From NCBI RefSeq assembly GCF_007004725.1, contig NZ_ML660166.1, forward strand, positions 124,001 through 188,000: 64,000 nucleotides of DNA, read 5' to 3'. This document shows positions 44,742 to 55,766 of this stretch, in pieces. Source of the stretch: Aliikangiella coralliicola (GTDB taxonomy: Bacteria > Pseudomonadota > Gammaproteobacteria > Enterobacterales > Kangiellaceae). Within the stretch, counting starts at the first letter, position 1. Every line of letters begins with the position of its first letter. Below the pieces are notes generated by a model. It worked only from the letters and a program-made list of their open reading frames with translations, was not told the origin of the DNA and did no database searches. A program made the position numbers and the translations under genes.

Positions 44742-45809
44742 TCAACTATTTTGCTTCATCAGCCAATAGCCAAGTAACGCAAACATTAATACTGGAATAG
44801 TAGCCCCTAAAGCCGGCCATAAGTTAAACACCAGACTAATTGGTCCGAAAGATTGGTTCGCAATATGAAAACCGAATCCTAGCATCACTCCTGACACAAT
44901 CCGCGCCCCCATTGATACATTTCGCATCGGGCCAAATACAAATGACGCCGCCAGGAACATCATCACGCAAATTGCCAGAGGTTGGACTAATTTACGCCAC
45001 AATGCCAACTCATAGGTTTTCGTTTCGAGACCATTTTCCGAAAGATAGTCGAGGTATCGCAGTAAACCCGGGATGTTAAGCGTATCAGGCTCTAAAGTCA
45101 GCGTCTCCAGCTGCTCGTGTTGAAGCGGGTTTAGCCAAATCCTTTTCTCTTCCTGATGCGTTTGAATTTGATCTGCTAAAAACTTCAGTTCGGTGATTTG
45201 GTACAACTCCCAATGCTCACCCTGCTTTTTCGCACTGTCAGCTTTGACGATTCCCTTTAAACGGTTGTTATCTGAAAGCTGGTAAATGGTCACGTCTTTT
45301 AACTGACCATCACTCAATAAATTCCCCATCTGAATAATTTCATTGTCCCGTCTTGCCCACAACCCGGTTTTAGAAAAACTCAATTCTCCACCACTGATCG
45401 CAGCAGTTTTGAGTTGTTGAGCTGCTTTAGTTGATATGGGTGACACCCACTCTCCGATAATGATAGCCAAAACCATCAGGATCAAAGATGCTTTAACCGC
45501 CGCACCAGCTATCCGCCAGGTAGTTACGCCCGCCGCCCGCATAACAGTCAGCTCGCTATTTGCAGCCATATTGCCAAGACCAAAAAGCGAACCGATTAAA
45601 ACGCTCATAGGGAAAAGTTCCAGCACTCTCGATGGCAACATTAACCCAACAAACAACAAGGCATCACTCACCTCGTAACTGCCCCGCCCGGTGCGACCAA
45701 GCTCATCAATAAAACTAAATAAACTTTGCAAGCACGCCAGAAGCAGTAAAATCATCGTACTGGCAAGGATAATCTGGCGGCCGATATAACGATCAATCAA
45801 GTTAAACAT
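44742..45809 (-). CDS. lptG: LPS export permease LptG
   Basis: 355 residues with two groups of three TM helices around a periplasmic beta-jellyroll domain. N-terminal MFNLIDRYIGRQIILASTMI and VLIGSLFGLGNMAANSELTV (about 67-86), with MRAAGVTTWR coupling helix, are LptFG features. The second TM block contains the motif FGFHIANQSFGP. It forms the LptB2FG transporter that extracts LPS from the inner membrane. It begins 3 bp after lptF. AAGGA upstream supports the start. Confidence 0.95.
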   Translation of the reverse strand: MFNLIDRYIGRQIILASTMILLLLACLQSLFSFIDELGRTGRGSYEVSDALLFVGLMLPSRVLELFPMSVLIGSLFGLGNMAANSELTVMRAAGVTTWRIAGAAVKASLILMVLAIIIGEWVSPISTKAAQQLKTAAISGGELSFSKTGLWARRDNEIIQMGNLLSDGQLKDVTIYQLSDNNRLKGIVKADSAKKQGEHWELYQITELKFLADQIQTHQEEKRIWLNPLQHEQLETLTLEPDTLNIPGLLRYLDYLSENGLETKTYELALWRKLVQPLAICVMMFLAASFVFGPMRNVSMGARIVSGVMLGFGFHIANQSFGPISLVFNLWPALGATIPVLMFALLGYWLMKQNS

Positions 45810-45812
45810 GAC

Positions 45813-46985
45813 CTATTCCTTACCCTGATTGTTAAGCATTTCATTCGCCTTATTGTTAGATTTTTTGTTGTGCTTTTTATTACGACGAATATTTCTAAAG
45901 CTCCACACAGTAAACAATAGTGCCAGTCCGTGAATCCACCAAAAACCGAGCAATTCGGGAATTTTGCCGGTTTCAATTAATTTTCGACTATTCATTAACA
46001 ACAACGCATAAACCATATACACCATGATTGCCGGGAACAATCGGGAAAACTTACCTTTACGGGGCTGAGTTCTCGCCAATGGCACTGCCATGTAACAAAG
46101 AATAAGAATTGAAATCGGCGCCGATAAACGCCAATGGATTTCTGCCCACTCATCAGGACCGGACAGCTTAAACAACTCGATGGTTGAAAGTGACTTGGTG
46201 GGGAGCTCAATTTCACCGACCGCTTCTTTCTCAGTCTGCATAAAATAGGATTCGTATTCCGTTAAACTCCAGCGGTTCTTTAGCAGATCGAGCGAATAAT
46301 TAACGCCGTCTTGTAAAACAATGAAGTTTTTTTCCTTAATGTCTAACTCGTCGCTGCCGGTGTCAGCGGGATTATTCTCAATATCGCTCCCTTTCCACAA
46401 CCTTCCTGAGGCAGCCACCTTTATTTCTAATTGCGTAGATTCAGGACCGATCCCAGACACCACGAAAAGATCGCGAATTTCTCCATCATCGGTTTTCGAC
46501 TCAACAAACAACACACCATTTTTCGCGCTATTTTCCTGAAACCGACCAGGAGAAAACGCGCCAAACCGGGCTTCTGCTCGCTCTTCGGCCCGCAACTTTT
46601 TGGCTTCGTAGTTTGCCCAGGGATTTAGCCAGAAGGATAAAATACTTGCGGTAACCGCCAGAAATATCGCAACTGGCAGTATATTTTTCGCCAAATCCGA
46701 ATCGCCGACGCCGACACTCTTGATGACAGCCATTTCGCTTTCAGAATACAGCCGCCCCAAGACCATGAGCACAGCAATAAAAAACGACAAAGGTAAAAGG
46801 AAGCCTGTGATAGCCGGAACCTGAAGACCGACCAGGGAAAATACCGCGCCAGACGAAATCGTTCCATCAACCGCCAATTGAATATACTTAATAAAACGCG
46901 AACTGATAAAAATCAGAATTAAAATGGTCAAAATGGCTACGCTGGTGCGCAGTATTTCTCGATTAATATATCGCTTGAGGATCAA
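45813..46985 (-). CDS. lptF: LPS export permease LptF
   Basis: 390 residues. MILKRYINREILRTSVAILT leads TM1, then FFIAVLMVLGRLYSESEMAV with the coupling VIKSVGVGDSD (about 75-100), a periplasmic domain (about 130-290) and three C-terminal TMs including VPLARTQPRKGKFSRLFPAI. It partners with LptG and LptB2. The start is TTG. The C-terminus has a Lys/Asn-rich tail (RRNKKHNKKSNNKANEM) longer than usual. An inverted repeat near 47056-47092 lies in the leader. Confidence 0.95.
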   Translation of the reverse strand: MILKRYINREILRTSVAILTILILIFISSRFIKYIQLAVDGTISSGAVFSLVGLQVPAITGFLLPLSFFIAVLMVLGRLYSESEMAVIKSVGVGDSDLAKNILPVAIFLAVTASILSFWLNPWANYEAKKLRAEERAEARFGAFSPGRFQENSAKNGVLFVESKTDDGEIRDLFVVSGIGPESTQLEIKVAASGRLWKGSDIENNPADTGSDELDIKEKNFIVLQDGVNYSLDLLKNRWSLTEYESYFMQTEKEAVGEIELPTKSLSTIELFKLSGPDEWAEIHWRLSAPISILILCYMAVPLARTQPRKGKFSRLFPAIMVYMVYALLLMNSRKLIETGKIPELLGFWWIHGLALLFTVWSFRNIRRNKKHNKKSNNKANEMLNNQGKE

Positions 46986-47347
46986 GACTCTTTACTCAGA
47001 AAAGTGCTACTTTTACTTAATTATTAGCTATTATTAAGTTAAACTTCCATTTTATAAGCTTTTCCAGCAGAATCTGGTCTGGAAGCTTTCGGTTGGCGCA
47101 CAATATAACATAGGCTCCGGTCGTTGGTAAGCAGCGATTAGTTTACCGAACAAACACACAACAATATCTGAAGGTTTTGTAACAGGTTATGAAGTAATAA
47201 GCCAAATAACCTTTTCATCCCAACCAGGTAGTATAACTGTTGAGTAAACCCAGATAATTCAATTGAAAGAACATAATAATAAAATCAAACATCTCAATAA
47301 CAAGCAACAAAAGCGCAATTAAAACTATTTAAAACAAGGTTATTTTA
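46986..47347. other. Divergent promoter region, lptF / pepA
   Basis: 362 bp. An imperfect inverted repeat AGCTTTTCCAG / CTGGAAGCT (about 47056-47092) sits close to a TATAAA element (minus strand near 47051) that may belong to lptF. The divergent lptF/pepA arrangement is conserved in gammaproteobacteria. No other gene seen. Confidence 0.45.
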
Positions 47348-48841
47348 ATGGAATTTAATGTAAAAAGCGGTAATCCAGAAAAACAGCGCAGTGCTTGCGT
47401 AGTCATTGGTGTATTTGAATCTCGAAAGTTGTCAGCGATGGGCGAGCAACTGGATAGTGTTAGTGAAGGATATCTAAGCAACCTGCTACGCCGCGGTGAT
47501 ATGGAAGGAAAACTTGGGCAAATACTGCTACTACATAATGTTCCAAATACCCTCTCCGACCGTGTTTTGTTAATTGGTTGCGGTAAAGAGCGAGATTTTG
47601 GCGACAAACAATATCGCAAAGTTATTTCCAAAGCGATTACCACCCTAAATGACACAGGCTCTATGGAAGCAGTGTGTTTTCTCAGCGAGTTAAATGTCAA
47701 AGGCCGCGACACGCGCTGGAAAGTCAAACAAGCCATCGAAGCGGCTCAAGATACTTTGTATACATTTGAAGAATTCAAAAGCAAGACAGATTCAGCAAGA
47801 CGCCCCTTACGCAGGTTAACGTTTAACGTAACAACTAGAAAAGAGCTGACTGTGGGTGAAAAAGCAATCGAAGAAGGTTTAGCGGTTGCCAAAGGCTCTC
47901 ATAAAGCTCGCGATCTCGGTAACATGCCGCCCAATGTGGCCAATCCAACCTACCTCGCTGAACAAGCTAAAATACTAGCTGTAGATAATGATAAGGTCGA
48001 TTGCCAGATATTAGACGAAGCTGAATTAGACGATATGGGTATGGGCGCTTTTGTGGCAGTTGCCAAGGGCTCTGATACACCCGCCAAATTAATCGTATTA
48101 AACTACAAAGGCGCAGATCCAGAACAAAAGCCAATTGTGTTGGTTGGTAAAGGCATCACTTTTGACAGTGGCGGTATTTCAATCAAGCCCGGCGAGCGTA
48201 TGGATGAAATGAAATACGATATGGGCGGAGCCGCGGGTGTGTTCGGCACCTTTGTGGCGGTAACTGAACTTAATTTACCGGTCAATCTTATTGTCCTTAT
48301 TGCGGCAGCAGAAAATATGCCGGGAGGAAAAGCTTATCGACCTGGTGATATTGTCACCTCTCTTTCCGGCCAAACCATCGAAATTTTGAATACCGACGCC
48401 GAAGGCCGCTTAGTTTTATGCGATACCCTGACCTACGCCGAAAGGTTTGATCCCGATGTCGTTATCGATGTAGCAACACTAACCGGCGCATGTGTTATTG
48501 CTCTGGGAAGCCATGCCTCTGGGCTGATGAGTAACCATAACCCGTTAGCTCACGACCTGTTAAACGCAGGCGAACACTGTGGCGATCGCGTATGGCGATT
48601 ACCGCTGTGGGACGAGTATCAGGAACAATTAGAGTGCAATTTTGCGGACATGGCCAATGTGGGTGGACGAGCAGCAGGCACAATTACCGCAGGGTGTTTT
48701 CTCGCAAGATATACCAAAAAATATAATTGGGCGCATCTCGACATTGCCGGCACAGCCTGGAAATCCGGCAAAGCTAAAGGTGCAACAGGACGACCAGTTC
48801 CACTATTAACCCAATACATCATGGATCGATGTGAAGATTAG
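47348..48841 (+). CDS. pepA: Cytosol (leucyl) aminopeptidase PepA
   Basis: 497 residues of the M17 family. The N-terminal macro-like domain is followed by the catalytic domain. Metal ligands and catalytic residues are visible in [20 protein letters not shown] (about 260-279, K and D), [11 protein letters not shown] and the signature [14 protein letters not shown] (about 347-360, D and E). It trims N-terminal residues from peptides; in E. coli it also binds DNA at Xer cer sites and regulates carAB. AAGG eight bases upstream supports the ATG. Confidence 0.96.
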   Translation: MEFNVKSGNPEKQRSACVVIGVFESRKLSAMGEQLDSVSEGYLSNLLRRGDMEGKLGQILLLHNVPNTLSDRVLLIGCGKERDFGDKQYRKVISKAITTLNDTGSMEAVCFLSELNVKGRDTRWKVKQAIEAAQDTLYTFEEFKSKTDSARRPLRRLTFNVTTRKELTVGEKAIEEGLAVAKGSHKARDLGNMPPNVANPTYLAEQAKILAVDNDKVDCQILDEAELDDMGMGAFVAVAKGSDTPAKLIVLNYKGADPEQKPIVLVGKGITFDSGGISIKPGERMDEMKYDMGGAAGVFGTFVAVTELNLPVNLIVLIAAAENMPGGKAYRPGDIVTSLSGQTIEILNTDAEGRLVLCDTLTYAERFDPDVVIDVATLTGACVIALGSHASGLMSNHNPLAHDLLNAGEHCGDRVWRLPLWDEYQEQLECNFADMANVGGRAAGTITAGCFLARYTKKYNWAHLDIAGTAWKSGKAKGATGRPVPLLTQYIMDRCED

Positions 48842-48982
48842 CAATAAAATGGGTACTTAATGAGAAACTCTCATATCATCGAAGCGATTGTCGGCAGGCT
48901 TTGTATTAAAAACGAAACATCCTGCTAAGAACGAGATTATCCATTAATAACGAGACTCTGTTAAAAACCATATAGGCGAATC

Positions 48983-49408
48983 ATGACTCAGGTCGAATTT
49001 TATTCGGTTAATTCTGAAGAACATCAAACACCTTATAAACACTTATGTGAGGTCATTAAACGTGCCTACCGAAAAGGGCAAAAAGTGTTTGTACATGCGA
49101 ATAATCGCAATCAAGCAGAGAAGATTGACGAGCTTTTATGGACGCAGGATAAAAAAAGTTTTTTACCTCATCAATTAGCTAACGAAGATCCAGATACAAT
49201 TCCGCCAATTGAAATTGGTTTTGGACAAGAACCATCGGTTCAGCCAGATGTGCTAATTAACCTGGCCGAGCAGGTTCCCTTATTTTTTAGTCAATTTCAT
49301 TGGGTGTTTGAATACGCCTATGGCGATGAAGAAAGCAAAGAAAAAGCCAGGCAACGATTTCGATTTTATCGCGAGCGCGGCTACCCGTTAAATCACCGAA
49401 AAATCTAG
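48983..49408 (+). CDS. holC: DNA polymerase III chi subunit
   Basis: 141 residues. MTQVEFYSVNSE, RAYRKGQKVFVHANNRNQAE (about 30-49), IDELLWTQDKKSFLPHQLAN and the C-terminal RFRFYRERGYPLNHRKI are typical of chi. It connects the clamp loader (via psi) to SSB. It lies between pepA and valS as in E. coli. No other reading fits. Confidence 0.92.
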   Translation: MTQVEFYSVNSEEHQTPYKHLCEVIKRAYRKGQKVFVHANNRNQAEKIDELLWTQDKKSFLPHQLANEDPDTIPPIEIGFGQEPSVQPDVLINLAEQVPLFFSQFHWVFEYAYGDEESKEKARQRFRFYRERGYPLNHRKI

Positions 49409-49461
49409 TGAAATAAAACCTATTCCGTTAAACCTGAACCATTAATTGAGTTTTTAATACC

Positions 49462-52290
49462 ATGGACAAATCCTACACTCCCCAGAATATTGAACAAAAG
49501 TGGTATGACACCTGGGAAAATAAAGAATACTTTAAAGCATCTGGTCAGGGCGACCCTTACTGTATATTAATTCCGCCACCCAATGTCACCGGTAGCTTAC
49601 ATATGGGACACGCGTTTCAGCATACCATTATGGATGCACTTACCCGCTATCATCGAATGAAAGGCGACGATACACTTTGGCAGTGTGGTACCGACCATGC
49701 AGGCATTGCAACCCAAATGGTTGTAGAAAGATTGTTAAATGCCGAAGGAAAAAAGCGTACCGACTTTAGTCGAGAAGAATTTATTGAAAAAGTCTGGCAG
49801 TGGAAAGAAACCTCAGGCGGAACTATTTCGCAACAAATGCGCCGCTTAGGTGACTCACCCGACTGGGCCAGAGAAGCATTTACTATGGATGACGATCTAT
49901 CCAATGCGGTACAGGAAGTTTTTATCAAACTTCACCAGGAAGGTATTATTTATCGTGGAAAACGATTAGTGAATTGGGACCCCAAATTTCAATCGGCTAT
50001 TTCTGATTTAGAAGTTGAAAATCATGATGAAAAAGGCTCACTATGGCACTTCCGTTATCCACTCGCCGACGGTGTAAAAACAGCCGACGGAAAAGATCAT
50101 CTTATCGTAGCGACAACAAGACCTGAAACCATGTTAGGTGACACGGCAGTTGCGGTACATCCAGAAGATGAGAGATATAAAAATCTAATTGGTCAGTTCG
50201 TTATTCTTCCGCTGGTTAATCGAAAAATTCCGGTAGTTGCCGACGATTACGTCGACCGAGAGTTTGGAACGGGCTGCGTTAAAATTACACCGGCACACGA
50301 CTTTAATGACTACGAAGTTGGAAAAAGGCACAACTTACCATTAGTTAACATCATGTCGCCTCAAGCCAAAATTCTGGCGCAAGCAGAAGTTTTTGAGTTT
50401 GGCGGAAAGCCGATTGAAAACTACGATAATCAATTACCACAAAAGTATGCGGGGCTTGATCGGTTTGACGCACGTAAGCTTATTATTGAAGAATTTGATT
50501 CCTTAGGTTTATTAGAAAAAATCGACGATCATGCTTTGAAAGTACCGCGTGGTGATCGCAGTGGCGACGTTATTGAACCTTTGTTAACTGACCAGTGGTA
50601 TGTCGCGGTTGAATCTCTGGCTAAACCGGCCATCGACGCTGTTAAGCAAGGTGAAATTAAATTTATTCCGGAAAACTGGGATAAAACCTATTACCACTGG
50701 ATGGAAAATATTCAAGACTGGTGTATCAGTCGCCAACTTTGGTGGGGACATCGAATTCCAGCCTGGTATGACGATCAAGGGAATGTTTATGTCGGCAGAA
50801 GTGAGTCAGAAGTGCGACAGGAAAATAATCTGGACCAGTCAGTCTCTCTTAAACAAGACAACGACGTTCTCGATACCTGGTTCTCTTCAGCGCTATGGCC
50901 ATTTGCCACAATGGGCTGGCCGGAAGAAACACCCGAACTCGAAAAATTTGTACCATCGAGTGTATTAGTCACTGGTTTTGACATTATCTTTTTCTGGGTT
51001 GCCAGAATGATAATGATGACGATGAAATTTACCGGTAAAGTTCCCTTCAAAGAAATTTATATTACTGGTTTGATCAAAGACGAACACGGCAACAAAATGT
51101 CTAAGTCGAAGGGAAATGTGCTCGATCCTATTGATTTGATTGACGGTATCGATCTGAATTCGTTAGTTGCAAAACGAACCAGTGGCATGATGAACCCAAA
51201 AATTGCCGAGCAAATCGAAAAACGTACTCGCAAGCAATTTGCCGACGGGATCGAAGCCTATGGTACCGATGCACTTCGCACCACTTTCTGCGCATTAGCT
51301 TCAACCAGTCGTGACATTAACTTTGACCTGGGTCGAGTAGAAGGCTACCGAAATTACTGTAATAAATTATGGAATGCGGCTCGTTACGTCTTGATGAATA
51401 CCGAAGGTGAAGATTGCGGTAAAGACAACACCGACTTTGAACTCAGTATTGCTGATCGATGGATCATCAGTAAATTACAAGATGCAATTGTCACTTTTGA
51501 AAAGCAAATAAAAGAGTATCGTTTTGACCTTGCGACTCAAACACTTTATGAATTCAGTCGAAGCGATTATTGTGACTGGTATCTTGAGTTATCAAAGCCG
51601 ATTCTTTACAACGATAACTACAGTGCAGAGCAAAAACGCGGAACTCGCCACACATTGATTAACGTGCTTGAAACTACCATGCGTTTACTTCACCCAATGA
51701 TGCCTTTTATTACAGAGGAAATCTGGCAGCGACTTAAGCCGATGGTGAACGCTTCGTCAGATTCGATTATGGTCGCTTCTTTCCCCGAGTTCAATGAGTC
51801 GCTACGCGATCAAAAAGCGATTGATGATCTCGAATGGTTACAAAAACTGATTGTTGGTGTTCGTAATATTCGCGGTGAGCTTAACGTTTCGCCGGCGAAA
51901 CCGGTGAATGTTTTGCTTAAAAATGCAAACGAAAATGATCGCCGTTGTTTACAGGAATACAGAGGCTTTCTTTCTGCATTGGCCAAGCTGGAATCAATTG
52001 ACGAGGTCAGCGAGCAAGCACCACCATCAGCAACTGCATTAGCAGGCGAAATGGAAGTGCTGGTACCATTGGCTGGCTTGATTGACGTAGCCGCTGAAGT
52101 TGGTCGCTTGAATAAGGAAATTGAGAAACTTGAAAAGGAAAACAAAAGGCTTTCTGGAAAACTTGGCAATGCTAATTTTGTTGAGCGAGCGCCAGCGGAA
52201 GTTGTTGCAAAAGAGAAAGAAAAATTGGCTCAGGCGGAAATCTCACTAGCCAAATTAAAAGATCAGAAAAATCAGCTGGAAAGTTTGTAA
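49462..52290 (+). CDS. valS: Valyl-tRNA synthetase
   Basis: 942 residues, class Ia. The HIGH-type motif is [15 protein letters not shown] (about 37-51), the editing domain has [20 protein letters not shown], and the KMSKS motif is [10 protein letters not shown] (about 545-554). The anticodon-binding domain follows, and the C-terminal coiled coil ([20 protein letters not shown]) is a ValRS hallmark. It charges tRNA-Val and edits Thr. The final codons overlap in sequence character with the tandem repeat that follows. Confidence 0.98.
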   Translation: MDKSYTPQNIEQKWYDTWENKEYFKASGQGDPYCILIPPPNVTGSLHMGHAFQHTIMDALTRYHRMKGDDTLWQCGTDHAGIATQMVVERLLNAEGKKRTDFSREEFIEKVWQWKETSGGTISQQMRRLGDSPDWAREAFTMDDDLSNAVQEVFIKLHQEGIIYRGKRLVNWDPKFQSAISDLEVENHDEKGSLWHFRYPLADGVKTADGKDHLIVATTRPETMLGDTAVAVHPEDERYKNLIGQFVILPLVNRKIPVVADDYVDREFGTGCVKITPAHDFNDYEVGKRHNLPLVNIMSPQAKILAQAEVFEFGGKPIENYDNQLPQKYAGLDRFDARKLIIEEFDSLGLLEKIDDHALKVPRGDRSGDVIEPLLTDQWYVAVESLAKPAIDAVKQGEIKFIPENWDKTYYHWMENIQDWCISRQLWWGHRIPAWYDDQGNVYVGRSESEVRQENNLDQSVSLKQDNDVLDTWFSSALWPFATMGWPEETPELEKFVPSSVLVTGFDIIFFWVARMIMMTMKFTGKVPFKEIYITGLIKDEHGNKMSKSKGNVLDPIDLIDGIDLNSLVAKRTSGMMNPKIAEQIEKRTRKQFADGIEAYGTDALRTTFCALASTSRDINFDLGRVEGYRNYCNKLWNAARYVLMNTEGEDCGKDNTDFELSIADRWIISKLQDAIVTFEKQIKEYRFDLATQTLYEFSRSDYCDWYLELSKPILYNDNYSAEQKRGTRHTLINVLETTMRLLHPMMPFITEEIWQRLKPMVNASSDSIMVASFPEFNESLRDQKAIDDLEWLQKLIVGVRNIRGELNVSPAKPVNVLLKNANENDRRCLQEYRGFLSALAKLESIDEVSEQAPPSATALAGEMEVLVPLAGLIDVAAEVGRLNKEIEKLEKENKRLSGKLGNANFVERAPAEVVAKEKEKLAQAEISLAKLKDQKNQLESL

Positions 52291-52633
52291 TTAAATTTCC
52301 CCCCCTTCTGCCGACAGTCGTCTATCATTGCAAAGCTGTCGCAAACTTCTTCCCCTCTCCTAGAAGGAGAGGGCCAGGGAGAGGTTGATAGGTTTCAGCG
52401 CATAACCAAGCTGATTCAAAATTTGTAAGTTGAATTTCCCTCTCCCCAACCCTCTCCCTTAGTGAGAGGGAGCCAAAACCTGATTAGTTTCAGCGCATAA
52501 CCAAGCTGAGTCAAACTTTGTAAGTTGAATTTCCCTCTCCCCAACCCTCTCCCTGAGTGAGAGGGAGCCAAAACCTGATTGGTTTCAGCACATAACCTGG
52601 CTGAGTGAAACTTTGCGAGTTGAATGCCCGTCG
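52272..52633. repeat. 95-bp tandem repeat array after valS
   Basis: Two near-identical 95-bp units (52392-52486 and 52487-52581) are followed by a partial third (52582-52633). A degenerate earlier region begins at the valS stop, with similar AGCTG...TTTGTAA...AATTTCCC sequence. Each full unit contains CCCTCTCC runs and a CCCTCTC/GAGAGGG hairpin. There are no unique spacers between units, so it is not CRISPR. The CCCTCTCC..GAGAGGG palindrome style is common between genes in many gammaproteobacteria. Confidence 0.85.
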
Positions 52634-52691
52634 CTGTCTGATGACATTAAGGCATAAAATAGAATTGGAAAATTTAGAGTTTGACTTTCTC

Positions 52692-52721
52692 AAAACAGGC
52701 GCAGTCAGCGCGCCTGTTTTT
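52692..52721. terminator. Bidirectional intrinsic terminator, valS / ATPase gene
   Basis: AAAACAGGCGC, 7-nt loop, GCGCCTGTTTTT: 11 bp with A and T ends, between convergent genes. It lies beyond the tandem repeat, so valS mRNA would carry the repeat hairpins in its 3' UTR. Confidence 0.85.
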
Positions 52722-52758
52722 AATTGCGGGATAATTATTGAAGCTCGCGAAAAAGCAA

Positions 52759-54528
52759 CTAGAGTTCTTCCATCGCCGGCGATGCCACTCGCATAACTTC
52801 AGCGATGGTTGTTTTGCCCTCAGCTACTTTGCGCGCCCCACTCACACGTAACAAACTCATTCCATTTTCTAAAGCTTGTTTACGTAATGGCGCCACTTCA
52901 CATTCTTGAGTCACTAAAGTTCTAATATTACTATCAACTTCCAGAAGCTCATAAATACCAACTCGCCCGGTGTACCCGGAATGTCGACATTCGTCACACC
53001 CGTTGGGTAAAAACATCAACTTGGGTAACGGCAAATCGAAACCAACAGTTAATTCTTCCCAGGCGGTCTTATCAGGTTCAATTGCTTGCTTACAATGTGG
53101 GCAAAGGGTTCTCACTAATCGTTGTGCCATCACCCCTAACAATGTTGCATTAATCAGGTAAGGCGGTACACCGATATCCTGTAATCGAGTAATCGCCGAA
53201 GAGGCATCATTGGTATGTAATGTAGAGATAACCAGGTGACCGGTTAATGACGCCTGAATGGCCATCTCAGCCGTTTCTTTATCTCGTATTTCCCCAATCA
53301 TAATAATGTCAGGGTCTTGTCGTAACAATGCGCGTACACCGCTGGCAAAATCAACATCGATATCGTGATGAACCTGCATTTGATTAAACGCCGGCTCAAC
53401 CATTTCAATGGGATCTTCAATGGTACAAACATTCACTTCCGGCGACGCGATTAATTTTAGCGTCGTGTAAAGCGTTGTCGTTTTTCCAGAACCCGTTGGA
53501 CCGGTTAACAACACAATTCCAGTTGGTTGTTTTGCCATTTGTAACCAATGTTTTTCGGTATTGTTATCAAGACCAAGCTCATTGAAATCTCGAAGCAAAA
53601 CAGTGGGGTCAAAAATACGCGCCACCAGTTTTTCACCAAAAGCAGTTGGTAGCGTCGATAAACGCAATTCAATTTCGAGACCATTGGGCGTTTTAGTTTT
53701 TATTCGCCCATCTAATGGTTTACGTCTTTCTGCTACGTCCATTCTTCCCAAAATTTTAAACCGGGCAGTAACAGCCGCAGAAATATTCGCGGGCATTTCA
53801 TAAACTTTATGTAAGACGCCGTCAATTCTAAGCCGAATATTCGCCGTTTCTCTGCGCGGCTCAATATGAATATCACTCGCTCTTTCGGAAAAAGCATACT
53901 GTAATAACCAGTCAACAATTTGTACAACATGTTGATCGTTGGCATCAATATCGCCAACTTTACCAACCTCGAGTAATTGCTCCAGATTTGATATTTTGGT
54001 GTTTTGTAAAGACTCACCTGACGCTCCTTTCATGGAGCGACTTAAATTATAGAATTCGTTTTGCAGTCTGGCGATGGTTTCCGGGTTGGCAAACACTCGT
54101 TTGATCGGCTTGCGTAAAATATGAGTGAGTCCTGCCTCCCAGCTACTTTCAAGGGGGTCAATAACGGCAATAGTCACCTCTTTATCGGATACTTCGCAGG
54201 CCAGAATATTGTGACGGATAGCAAACGCCTTAGACATCACCGAAGTCACTGCATCCACATTAATTTTTAGCGGGTCAAGCCTGACATAAGGCATTTTATT
54301 TTGCGCGGCAAACCATTCGGTTAAAAACTCGGCCGTTAAAACTTTATTCCGATTGGCATTCGACTTCAATTTCAGCGACGCAACCTGGTTAACAGGATGT
54401 CCCGAGTGTTTTTTCGCGCGTAGCTTAGCCAAGGCCTTTTTGGCTTGTTCTGTATTTAGAACTCCCTTTTTCTCTAAAAGGCTGAGAAAACTGACCAGAT
54501 CTGTTTTACGAGAGATTGTTGTTTGCAT
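52759..54528 (-). CDS. GspE/PilB-family secretion ATPase
   Basis: 589 residues. An N-terminal MshEN-like region (about 60-160) precedes the ATPase core. Walker A is LLTGPTGSGKTTTLYTTL (about 340-357), the Asp box IEDPIEMVEPAFNQ, the Walker B region LLRQDPDIIMIGEIRD (about 408-423), the His box ASLTGHLVISTLHTND, and a zinc site of two CxxC pairs (TLCPHCKQ, GCDECRHSG). It powers type II secretion or type IV pilus assembly. No other gene of either system is in the window, so the partner system is unknown. Confidence 0.88.
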   Translation of the reverse strand: MQTTISRKTDLVSFLSLLEKKGVLNTEQAKKALAKLRAKKHSGHPVNQVASLKLKSNANRNKVLTAEFLTEWFAAQNKMPYVRLDPLKINVDAVTSVMSKAFAIRHNILACEVSDKEVTIAVIDPLESSWEAGLTHILRKPIKRVFANPETIARLQNEFYNLSRSMKGASGESLQNTKISNLEQLLEVGKVGDIDANDQHVVQIVDWLLQYAFSERASDIHIEPRRETANIRLRIDGVLHKVYEMPANISAAVTARFKILGRMDVAERRKPLDGRIKTKTPNGLEIELRLSTLPTAFGEKLVARIFDPTVLLRDFNELGLDNNTEKHWLQMAKQPTGIVLLTGPTGSGKTTTLYTTLKLIASPEVNVCTIEDPIEMVEPAFNQMQVHHDIDVDFASGVRALLRQDPDIIMIGEIRDKETAEMAIQASLTGHLVISTLHTNDASSAITRLQDIGVPPYLINATLLGVMAQRLVRTLCPHCKQAIEPDKTAWEELTVGFDLPLPKLMFLPNGCDECRHSGYTGRVGIYELLEVDSNIRTLVTQECEVAPLRKQALENGMSLLRVSGARKVAEGKTTIAEVMRVASPAMEEL

Positions 54529-54665
54529 GAGTTAAGTTAGTTTTAGGTGAACAATATAAGTCTAATGCATTGATTTTAAATAGCAAACAGAATGGTTCAC
54601 AGGAATCTTTAAAAACCACTATTTAAAGTTAGAAAAGTTGACCTGGATGTTGACAGGCTGCACTA

Positions 54666-55445
54666 CTAATCAAGATTGAGCACGGTATGCACGTTTTGTG
54701 TCGTTTGTTTGGCGATAACTGCCGCAGGCTCCTCGCGCATGGATATCAATGAGCGAAAATTATCAAACAGATGCAACGGTGTGTTGTACGCCTGTTTACA
54801 AGTAACGGGCTTCATATCAGGCGCGTCAGTTTCCAGAACGATTGATTCGAGCGGCAGATTTTTCGCTAACTTATGCAGTTTCGCTGCTCTAGGAAAAGTC
54901 ATTGCACCGCCGAAACCCAACTTAAATCCGAGTTCGACATATCGCTCAGCCTGATTTTCACTGCCATTAAAAGCATGCACAATTCCGCCCAAAGCGAAAT
55001 GACTTTTCTTAAGAATTTGTAACACCTGATCGTGCGCTTTTCGAACGTGAAGAACAATCGGCAAACGCGCGTCCTTGGCGATATCAACCTGAGCCGTGAA
55101 GTATCTCAATTGCAAATCACGATTGACGCCAGCTTTGTAGTAGTCAAGGCCGATTTCCCCAATGGCGGCAATTGGCCCAACTGACAATGCCATTTCTAAA
55201 TCATGAAGGTGAGTTTCTTCGTGCTGGTCGATAAACATGGGGTGTAAACCAAGCGCAGTGTGGCAAATTTCGACGCGAGCAGTGATTTGGCGTATCCTCA
55301 GCCAACCTTCTCGGGTAACGCCTGGAATAAGAATGCCACCGATACCGGTTTCTTCACACTTTTCAACAAGTGTGCTGACCTTCCCCTTAAATTGAGGCAT
55401 ATCTAGATGGCAGTGAGAATCAAAAAGCTTGACCTGATTTGGCAT
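54666..55445 (-). CDS. TatD-family deoxyribonuclease (YjjV-like)
   Basis: 259 residues with the TatD TIM-barrel signature. HCHLD (about 11-15) at the start, IGEIGLDYYKAGVNRDLQLR (about 94-113, catalytic Glu), IVLHVRKAHDQVLQIL, GIVHAFNGSENQAER, and the late ESIVLETDAPDMKPV with its metal Asp. Metal-dependent nuclease/hydrolase activity is the family function. E. coli yjjV lies near prfC, and this gene is 321 bp downstream of prfC, which favours YjjV over TatD or YcfH. GGAAG precedes the ATG. Confidence 0.85.
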   Translation of the reverse strand: MPNQVKLFDSHCHLDMPQFKGKVSTLVEKCEETGIGGILIPGVTREGWLRIRQITARVEICHTALGLHPMFIDQHEETHLHDLEMALSVGPIAAIGEIGLDYYKAGVNRDLQLRYFTAQVDIAKDARLPIVLHVRKAHDQVLQILKKSHFALGGIVHAFNGSENQAERYVELGFKLGFGGAMTFPRAAKLHKLAKNLPLESIVLETDAPDMKPVTCKQAYNTPLHLFDNFRSLISMREEPAAVIAKQTTQNVHTVLNLD

Positions 55446-55766
55446 GAACTTCCAACAAAATATCTCATAGGTTTATAATTTTTTTAGGGTACCAACTTTA
55501 TACTCACCCCTAAAATTAAGCAACTCGTATATTAGTTTTGTATGCAATCTAAATGTAACTATCAATTAATTTTAGTTAATTCTGACAATTAAGTGAATAA
55601 TATTAAATATTTAACCATAGACAATTACAATAGACCGGTAATTCAATATTTTCTAATTTCCTTAGTCTTAGTCAGACCGGTAACCAATCAATAAATGGCT
55701 AGATGTAAAGCCACCCAAAAAACAATAATGTTATGAGAAAACCAGATCTTGATGGATGTGGTCTTC
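55446..55766. other. AT-rich gap between prfC and the TatD-family gene
   Basis: 321 bp with no gene. An AGACCGGTAA word occurs twice (near 55632 and 55674), and TTTTAGGG/CCCTAAAA (about 55483-55516) forms an 8-bp inverted repeat. Neither is a terminator on the leftward strand. It may contain the promoter of the TatD-family gene. Confidence 0.4.

Noticed and set aside
52272-52633. CRISPR array
   Set aside because: The copies are tandem with no unique spacers, the period is 95 bp, and there are no cas genes.
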